Of a DNA stretch of 64,000 bases, positions 57,017 to 64,000 are shown in pieces. A program made the position numbers and the translations under genes. Under the pieces are notes generated by a model, which did no database searches, was not told where the DNA came from, and was given only the letters and a program-made list of their open reading frames with translations. The stretch spans positions 337,645,177-337,709,176 of the forward strand of contig NC_090448.1 of assembly GCF_031143425.1 (NCBI RefSeq). Direction: 5' to 3'. This DNA comes from Pleurodeles waltl (Eukaryota; Chordata; Amphibia; Caudata; Salamandridae). Numbering within the stretch: the first letter of the stretch is position 1; every line of letters begins with the position of its first letter.

Positions 57017-58780
57017 ATGTCTGAGAATACATGTGTTGATGAACTGCCTGATGGTGCTAAGAAAAACTGTGAATTGTTTTCTGTTTGGGGAATTACAGAA
57101 GAAAATGCATGTGTAGCTAAAAGGCCTGATGTTGTTTTGAGAAATAATTCCTGTTGTATATATGTAGAAAACGTGTGTTTTGGAAGTAATGATGACAGAA
57201 AGGTCTGGATACCTTTATCTGCTTACAGAGAAATGCAGGAGAAATGTAGGAAGTTGGAACATGAAAATAGGAATTTACGTGAGCAAATTAGCCAGGATAC
57301 GATAATTCAAAATTATGCTGAAAGTTATAAAAATGAAGAATCTTTCTTGTCCCATTCCAGTAATGAGGGGGTTAAGACAGCTCCGAGCTGCACTGAGTTT
57401 TCCTGTGAGCCAGGGTTTTTGGCAGCCAAAATGCATTCCTTAACTGATAACACGGACGAGAATGTGATTTACGAGTTACCGTTGCAAAATGCACATTTAA
57501 AACGAAGGATTTTAGAGCAAGACACCCCGAGTTTCATTAGCTTGTTTGATTTTTGGAAAAAGAATAGCCCTCATTTGAGAGAAATCCTAACACTTTTGTA
57601 CATGGTCACTGTGAAAAATAATATGCAGCTGCGCGCTTGTGATTTGGCAAATGAAATAATGCAGACTTTAGGTTTCTGCGCAGTGCAAGAAGGAAATACT
57701 TATGTATATTTAAATCAAGAACAAGGAAAGAAAATAGTGCCCCTAGCTAGAATCATACAATGGATCTGGTACTTGCAAGACAGGGCTAGAGTACCACAGG
57801 TAAAAGAATTATCAATGAAATTGTGTGCACCATTTGAATTCGTGTCTACTGAAGATAAAAAGCATGTTTGTTTTACTAATGATTCATTGACTGAAATGTT
57901 GTTTTCTGGCACAGGAGAAGGAATGGAGTTGTATAATGTGTGTCAGATTTTAAAGCAAGAGCTACGTGAGATGTGTCATTTTTATGCTGATTTTTGGTTC
58001 TTTGATAATGTTTTAGCACCTAACTGGTTCAATTACCTTGCAGATGTTAATGAGAAAAATGCAGAGAGAGAAGTGTTCACCCAGAATTCTGCCTTAGTGG
58101 GGATGGCTATGTGGGTGCCCCAGAAATGTGAAAAGGCCACTTACAGGTGGGCAGAGATGAGAGAGATGCCCATTCCCCTAGATTTGATAAAAACTGTGCA
58201 GCATGCACAAAAGCAATCTGTCATGCAAGCAGTCACAGAGCAGTTGGGGAGAGGAAAGTTACCAGAACAGAAATGGCAAATTGATCAGGTTTTAGGGAGA
58301 GTGATTGCTGCAAATTACCAAGGAAAAATCGAAATTATGCTGATACCTAGAAAAGAATCTGATTCATTCATACAAATTGGAGACAGAATGGCCCAAATTG
58401 GCAAAAATGCAGTGAATGGAGGTTTGGTAAAGAAGGAGTCTGCCCCAGCCCTTCTGACAGTGCAAGAAAAGGGAAGCTGTGGTGCAGCAGATAAAAACCT
58501 CAGTGCTGATGTGTGGGCTGACGCCCCAAGTTACCCTCCAGAACCTGCAGAGAATATAACAAAGGGCCCCAAAAACGTCCTGCTGATTATAAAACAGGGA
58601 AAGGAAGAGGAAGGGTGCAGTTTAAATGAAAAATGTTATTTGCAAGAAAAGTCATACTTGTTTCTTTTGCAGATCCTACCACGTTTCGCCACTGTCCCTG
58701 AGTGCGCTGTGTGGTCCCCCTTCCGGTGTGTGCGTGTGGGGTCGGGGAAGGGACCGAATCCCCAACCTGAACCGGGCTGA
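57017..58780 (+). CDS. Gag-like protein fused to a degenerate C-terminal dUTPase segment, 587 aa
   Basis: The only long intact frame in the window. I start it at the ATG 57017-57019 (ACC-ATG-T, A at -3); the frame is open upstream to about 56954 but without another ATG. Residues about 1-45 hold an imperfect tandem duplication shared with the leader (ENTCVDELPDGAKKN versus ENACVAKRPDVVLRN). Residues about 70-92 are a charged coiled coil (REMQEKCRKLEHENRNLREQ). Residues about 170-400 are helical with no motif that I recognise; Gag is inferred from position after the primer site. Residues about 427-461 read VIAANYQGKIEIML and GDRMAQI, matching the later conserved motifs of dUTPase, but the catalytic Asp of the VID-x-x-Y-x-G box is Ala. 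KGSCGAAD (485-492) may be the last, degenerate motif. The 75-residue tail is unassigned. No zinc knuckle is seen. Confidence 0.75.
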   Translation: MSENTCVDELPDGAKKNCELFSVWGITEENACVAKRPDVVLRNNSCCIYVENVCFGSNDDRKVWIPLSAYREMQEKCRKLEHENRNLREQISQDTIIQNYAESYKNEESFLSHSSNEGVKTAPSCTEFSCEPGFLAAKMHSLTDNTDENVIYELPLQNAHLKRRILEQDTPSFISLFDFWKKNSPHLREILTLLYMVTVKNNMQLRACDLANEIMQTLGFCAVQEGNTYVYLNQEQGKKIVPLARIIQWIWYLQDRARVPQVKELSMKLCAPFEFVSTEDKKHVCFTNDSLTEMLFSGTGEGMELYNVCQILKQELREMCHFYADFWFFDNVLAPNWFNYLADVNEKNAEREVFTQNSALVGMAMWVPQKCEKATYRWAEMREMPIPLDLIKTVQHAQKQSVMQAVTEQLGRGKLPEQKWQIDQVLGRVIAANYQGKIEIMLIPRKESDSFIQIGDRMAQIGKNAVNGGLVKKESAPALLTVQEKGSCGAADKNLSADVWADAPSYPPEPAENITKGPKNVLLIIKQGKEEEGCSLNEKCYLQEKSYLFLLQILPRFATVPECAVWSPFRCVRVGSGKGPNPQPEPG

Positions 58781-59199
58781 GTAAAGTGCCAGCACCATGG
58801 ATCCATTTTGCGCAAACTGCGCCTTCAGTTCAAGTTCAACTTGTTTGCTGTGTTTTTTTTTTTTTTTTTCCCTCTCGTATGGAACTCTGACTTTTGCTTA
58901 TCTTCCAGCAAACCTTTCAGGTGGACCATGCACCTTTACATGAGCAGAACTCATGCCACATCAAATTGCTAACACTGTTGAATTAGAGATTCATTCAGAG
59001 AAAAAAAAAAAGAAAAAAAATGTGCCCAGTCTTTTCTATGTAGATGTATCTGATGTGAAAAGGTCATGAAATCAATGTGTTAATTCACTTCTATTGCTTT
59101 ACAGGGATTGCTTTGATCATTGAAATTTGATTTGCTGATAATGTTTTTTTTTTTTGTTTGTTTGAAATATGAGATATGTGAAACAAAAATTCATTGGTC
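58781..59199. other. 3' untranslated interior of the ERV-L-type element
   Basis: No envelope or polymerase homology is visible. It contains T18-type and A-rich runs (about 58852-58870, 58999-59020, 59144-59155). A short ATG frame at 58797 begins just after the main stop but soon ends. Confidence 0.6.
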
Positions 59200-59210
59200 A
59201 AAGGGCGGAA
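59200..59210 (+). promoter_or_regulatory. Polypurine tract of the ERV-L-type element
   Basis: AAAGGGCGGAA immediately precedes the right LTR. It is purine-only except for one C, as expected for the plus-strand primer. Confidence 0.65.
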
Positions 59211-60726
59211 TGTCCTGCTATTTGATGGAATTTTGTTTTGACCAATGACTTTGTGTTTCACCACTGCGCATATTAGTTGCTCAATGTTCACCAGTAGCAC
59301 ATGGTATGTTTTGTTCAGTTGAGCCGCCTATTGGCTTTGACATGGCATTAGCCATTACTTTCTGTATTCAGTTTAGCCGTCTATGGGCTTTGACATTGCA
59401 TTAGTCATTACATTCTGTATTGTGCCTATTGGCTTTGACATGGCATTAGCCATTGCTTTCTGTATTCAGTTTAGCCGCCTATGGGCTTTGACATTGCATT
59501 AGTCATTACATTCTGTATTCTGCCTATTGGCTTTGACATGCTGTATCCAGTCTAGCCGCCTATTGGCTTTGACATTGCATGCCTATTGACTTTGACATGA
59601 TGTATTCAATTTAGCTGCCTATTGACTTTGACATGCTATTAGATATTCTGCCTATTGGCTTTGACATGATATCATATATTCCGCTGCCTATTGGCTTTGA
59701 CATGATATCATATATTACACTTTGTATTCAGCCTAACTGCCTATTGGCTTTGACATGATATTCAGCTCCGCTGCCTATTGGCTTTGACATGATATTCAGC
59801 TTAACTGCCTATTGGCTTTGACATGATATTAGACATTGCATTTTGTATTCAGCTCCGCTGCCTTTTGGCTTTGACATGATATTATACATTGCATTTTGTA
59901 TTCAGCTCAGCTGCCTATGGGCTTTGACATGATATAAGACATTGCATTTTGTATTCAGCTTAGATGCCTATTGGCTTTGACATGACACTAGACATTGCAT
60001 TTGATATTTAGGTTAGCTGCCTATTGCCTTTAACATGACATTGCATTTGATATTTAGGTTAGCTGCCCATTGCCTTTAACGTGGAGTTAGACATTGCAGT
60101 TGAGAATAGTTCTGTATTTTTCCAAGCTGTGTTTTTGCACCAGAGAACCAAGATGTTTTGCTCTCACAGTAGACTAGACCTGATAAGAGAGAGTACATGG
60201 GCGTCGTTTCTCTTCCCTTGAGCTTGGGAACAGGAGTAGTCTTGGAGACCTGGCCAGTCTCCAAAAGGCTTGCTCAGTTTCCCAGGTCTGAGGGGAGGGG
60301 GCACACCTTTGTAACGAATGTAACAGGCTGCAGAGAGTCAGATTCGAATCTGCCGGACCTCGTGCTGGAGCTTGGCGCAGGCTGCCAGCAATCCCGTGTG
60401 GGTAGATGAATCTCTCTTTCTCGCGGTTGACAGGGGTCCTCAGCTTGCAGACCTTAGAAAGATGAAGCTGTGAATAGTTCCCACACGGTGAAGTATTTGT
60501 TTTGCTTTGCATTCAATATCTTATAAATATAACCTGCTGTGTATATTGCAAACTGATATATTTTGTTTGATTAACGCGGACTTGAAAGCTACTAATTCGT
60601 CATTCATTCATAAACATTGTGGTTGGGGAAGAATAAAATAACAATAAAAGTCTTCTTTGACCTCAGAAGTGCATTTCTGTTGTGTTATGTTAGTGCTTAG
60701 AAACTAAATAAGAGGAAAGCACTACA
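59211..60726 (+). mobile_element. 3' LTR of the ERV-L-type element
   Basis: The second 1516-bp LTR is offset from the first by exactly 3871 bp throughout; I found no base difference in the lines compared. It includes the CCAAT array (59325-60082), TATA (60522) and poly(A) signals (60632-60648). GACCC follows directly. Confidence 0.9.
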
Positions 60727-60731
60727 GACCC

Positions 60732-63455
60732 CTAAGTAAATGTAAGATTTCAGTTGTCTTTGAGGGTGAGCTGGGCATATCTAGATGTGGGGTAACAGAT
60801 TAAGGATGTTCTAGGGCTTGGAGAGATCCAGCAGTGGCTGTTTAAGGGCATAATGAAGGTACTTGGGATACAGCTGTGGGTCAGTCGGTTTTAAGGTGGT
60901 TGCCTGAGGATCACCAAGTGAAAACGGCTAACTGAAGTCTTTTGAGAGTCACTGATGGTGTCTCTGGTTTGGCAGAGAGCATGTTGGGGCTGATTTGAGT
61001 CTTGCATATGGTGTCTAAATACTGGTATGTGGAGTCAGAGCCTGGTCTGTGGAACCTGTGGCCAGGGCCTGAAGGGCATTGAAAGCTTTGACAGCAGGGT
61101 AAGAGTACATGAGTGCAGCCTCTTAAAGCAGCTACGGATGTGTGAGGGCCCAAAGAGGGTCAGTGAAAACTAGTCAAGAGTCTGTGAGGGATAGTTTAGG
61201 GGTTGTAATGCCCCTAAGGAGCCCTGAGATCCTGAAATGGCTGGATGAAGGTCCCTGTTGTCCCTTGAGGCCCAAGAGATGGTTTTCAGGGATGACTGAG
61301 AACCATCTGACTCCTGATTGCGAGTATTTGAGGTCATGATGAGAGGGTGCATGGCTGTGTCGGGGTCTCAAAGGGTTATACAACATGTAATAACAGGATC
61401 CTTTAAGACTTGGGGTGCAGGCAGAATACATCTGAGATCTGAGATCTAGCTGTTGGTGTAAGAAGGCTGGTTGTGTATGTGTTGAGCGTTTCAGAGGGCT
61501 AGTTGATGTTCCTGAGGACCCAGCTCAGTGTCTCTGAGAGCAGGCTAAAGCCCTGTGAGGGCAAGCTGGGAAAGTCCAGTTGCTAGCTTGGAGTAATGAA
61601 CGCAAGGTTAGAGCATCTGAAGGCCAATTGAGGTTCCTGAGGACCAAACAAAAGCCAATAAAACAGAACTGAAGGTATCTAATGGTCAGCCATATTGTCC
61701 AATCTAAATTGAAAGAAGGGGGTTACAGCTTAGTAGGTTGATGGTTGAACAAATGTAGTTTACTTTTATAATCAAGGTTTGTATTGATTTTATGCAACAA
61801 GGATAATAAACAGTACACAGTACAAAGCATATCAATGCTACAATATTAGATCCATGATGAAAGAACAAAAGTATCACCTTGTCTTTCACTGACTCAGTTG
61901 TGATATGACCACCACCTCTCACAGATTTTTTAGTGTTTGTGAGGACATCCCTGGGCTGCGTAATGGGCTCCTCCTCTTTAGCACACCAGTCCATCATGGA
62001 GCACCATTCTCCAACCCCAGGCAGAGCTGAGGATTGTCATTGATGGGCAATATCATGCTTGGCAATCACAGTGACTATGCTGACAAGTATGCTCCCATTG
62101 GAGCCCTTCCACATTCTCCAGAATACCCAACAATGCATTGCAGGGGGACCAGTTTACTGTCCTTTCTAGAATTTCAGTGCAATAACTGGATAGGACCATA
62201 CCAAATGATGAAAATCACTGCTCTCATTGGTAGACAAAGGGCATGCAGGGGTGGGAAGCACTCCCACCGCCACAGGCACCATGGGCACAATATGAGGGAA
62301 GAAGAAATTGCAGACTAATCAAATGTAAATGAGAAGGAATGACAGGCTCTCATGGAGCTATCCTGGCATCCTTCCAGTCGCCATTGTCCAGTTGGTCAAC
62401 CCACCCCTCCTATTTAGCTTGAAGGGCTTCAAAGCAATATGGTGAAATGATGACCAGTGAATGATGTTCACATGAGATAGCACTTCGAACCAGTGGAGTC
62501 GAAAGAAACTGAGCCTCGACCAGGCTACACTCAGGCAGCTTGTGCAATTATACAATGTCAACGCATGATGCAACAGCAAATATGTGGGTCTTGTAGAGCT
62601 TAAATTCCTCCTGGAGGTCCTGGAAGGACTTCAATTCTCCCAGACGGCCCCAAGGTGGGAGCTACCGTTAAGGTTCCATTGTTTGAACGCCTCCAGTTAG
62701 ATACTTAGGGGATCCAATTTCCCTGCCACAAAGGAGTCACTTGCCTAAGACTATGATCCCAAAGATTCTAACTGAGTGCACACATTCAGCACAAGAGAAC
62801 AGCACTTGTCATTTTGGGCAGGGAGTGAGGGATGGGATTGCTGTACAGGACTGTCAGCTCGGAAGCAAAACCAAGGGCAGAATGCAGGATCGGTGAAATA
62901 ACCGAACAGCTAGTCATTAATGGTTTGAGTTGTGAGTACCAACAGTACAAGCAAATTCCGGCAATTCCCACCCCACCATCATAGGGCAGTTGAATACAGT
63001 TACAGAAGTCTATGCTTGGAGTTCCTTGGTGTCGTATGTCTTTTGTGTTGGAAAGTGGATTATTGGTAAGGGCAGGTAAGTATCTGCACTAAGCAATAGG
63101 CAACTAACCCCCACTAGGTCCAGTCAGGTCTCAATAAATTAATCCCCGCTCAACCCTTGGTAGCTTAGCAATGAGAGTCAGGGCTTATTTTAGGAGACAA
63201 GTGGGTAAAGCATTTAAAATCACAAAACAATAAATAAGTAAAACACAAAACACAATAAAAATCCAACACCAATTTATGAAAATATAGTATAATTTTATCT
63301 TCAAAATGACACCAAAAAGATTAAAATCGGATAAGGGGAACCAGAGATATGAATTTTTAAAGAATCCATGTTTTCTAGCGCATAGAAATTCTAAGTGCCA
63401 ATCTGGTCATCTGGTAGCACTAGACCGGGGCAAAGTCAAAGTTTGAGGTCGATCA
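60732..63455. other. Unclassified DNA
   Basis: Nothing supportable. The part to about 61650 has recurrent phrases (TGAGGGC, CCTGAGGACC, CTGTGAGGG) that may be a very old minisatellite. Frames at 61704-61997 (-) and 62034-62318 (+) have no motifs I recognise. Confidence 0.4.
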
Positions 63456-64000
63456 CGATGGAGCCCTGATCGGCTGCAGCAAGCAGGAGGCCTCGGTCAA
63501 AAGTTTACCTTCGGACTTAGACCCGTATTTATACTTTTTTAGCGCCGCTTTTGCATCACTTTGTGGCGCAAAAGGGGCGCAAACTTACAAAATACAAAAA
63601 GTGACACCAAAGCGGCGCTAAAAAAGTATAAATATGGGCCTTTGTATTTTTCTTGAAGATTTTCTTCAGCGGCACAAACTCACCAATCCAATCAGACCTC
63701 CCTGGAGCCCTCTTCGGATACAGGTCGCAGGAGACCTCGGTGATGAATTCTACCTTCAGACTTAGATGATTTTTCAGGACGGAACACTTCATCTGTGCCA
63801 AAGCTGAATCTTGAGCCAACGTCCCTAAAGCCCTCCTCGGATATGCTGCGCGGGAAATTCCCAGTCAACTTTTTGCGTTCGGACTTTGTCACTTTTTTGG
63901 AGCTTTTTTCTTCCGATGGGGGTCGACCGTCCACAGCAAGCCGATTTCGATTCAAGGTCGTCGGATCACCTTACCAGGAGCCCCCGGTGAAATCCTGGAA
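63456..64000. repeat. ~125-bp tandem repeat, at least three units, continuing past the window edge
   Basis: GAGCCCTSWTCGG, then CAGGAGRCCTCGG, then CCTTCRGACTTAG recurs at 63461, 63704 and 63829. The 63704-to-63829 period is 125 bp; the 63461-to-63704 distance is 243 bp, which becomes about 124 once the palindromic element between them is removed. On the - strand a frame (63955-63692) reads the units as RPVSEEGSREV, RSISEEGFRDV and RPPSEEKSS. I do not call this a gene. Confidence 0.6.
63522..63640. mobile_element. ~119-bp palindromic element, GGGCC-ATATTTATAC family
   Basis: The left arm GACCCGTATTTATACTTTTT continues TAGCGCCGCTTTTGC; the right arm is its complement, GCGGCGCTAAAAAAGTATAAA-type text ending ATATGGGCC. 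The centre pairs TTGTGGCGCAAA with TTTGGTGTCAC-like text. It is a shorter sibling of the elements at 8608 and 42886, and it sits inside a tandem repeat unit, so it inserted after that array formed. TA precedes it; the right-hand TA is not preserved. Confidence 0.75.

Larger units (their letters stand above)
55340..60726 (+). mobile_element. Young non-autonomous ERV-L-type element, complete
   Basis: The 5387-bp element has two 1516-bp LTRs (55340-56855 and 59211-60726) beginning TG and ending CA, a 5-bp duplication GACCC outside, a tRNA-Leu(UAA) primer-binding site two bases after the left LTR, and a purine tract before the right LTR. The 2355-bp interior has one long open frame and no protease, reverse transcriptase or integrase. 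Every LTR segment I compared was identical and the lengths agree, so insertion is recent on an evolutionary scale. Leucine priming and a dUTPase remnant in the ORF point to class III (ERV-L-like) ancestry; that assignment is inference. It must borrow enzymes from an autonomous relative. Confidence 0.9.

Noticed and set aside
62034..62318. Possible Harbinger-type transposase or Myb-like fragment
   Set aside because: I tested both strands by eye for the family landmarks and found none.

Overview
The window looks like a gene-poor stretch of a very large vertebrate genome, most likely a salamander and probably a newt. This comes from content: AT-rich DNA without bacterial gene density, vertebrate LINE, Penelope, Ty3/gypsy and retrovirus-type copies in all stages of decay, nested insertions, and palindromic elements whose ends read GGGCC-ATATTTATAC, which I associate from memory with newt assemblies. 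The species is inference. I found no intact host gene, tRNA, rRNA, snRNA or CRISPR array. Almost everything that can be named is a mobile element or a tandem repeat.

Layout. 1-5 kb: unclassified DNA plus a decayed ~100-bp palindrome-bearing tandem repeat (2985-3790). 5.1-12 kb: one long L1-type LINE, + strand, with ORF1 and ORF2 both broken and three later insertions (a ~328-bp satellite and two short palindromic elements). 12-15.3 kb: a purine-rich ORF, a complete non-autonomous hAT element with perfect 8-bp target duplications (13373-13873), and three neighbouring hairpins. 15.35-19.6 kb: a diverged ~350-395-bp satellite with a higher-order duplication. 22-26 kb: a foldback element, a (CA)n tract, a Ty3/gypsy integrase fossil with a probable LTR, and a very C-rich tandem block. 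26.6-30 kb: a long dispersed repeat with a GC-rich, promoter-like insert. 31.0-31.3 kb: a CpG-rich patch with a striking dyad. 32-34 kb: a Penelope-like element and an L2/Rex1-type LINE fossil, both on the - strand. 35-43.8 kb: foldback elements, minisatellites and unclassified DNA. 44.3-54.4 kb: a decayed endogenous retrovirus (gag-pro-pol) cut by an old Ty3/gypsy element (LTRs 47912-48110 and 54201-54409), itself filled with further repeats.

The best-preserved and most interesting object is at 55340-60726. It is a young, non-autonomous ERV-L-type element: two 1516-bp LTRs with no difference seen in the parts compared, a 5-bp target duplication (GACCC), a primer-binding site matching tRNA-Leu(UAA), a polypurine tract, and one open 587-codon frame. 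That frame seems to join a Gag-like protein to the C-terminal half of a dUTPase that has lost its catalytic aspartate. Protease, reverse transcriptase and integrase are absent. Each LTR carries about 18 tandem units built round an inverted CCAAT box. Other points worth a second look are four hammerhead-ribozyme-like motifs and the CpG-rich ACTACAAT dyad.

Limits: homology calls are by eye from translated motifs. Boundaries are exact only where terminal repeats or target duplications define them.
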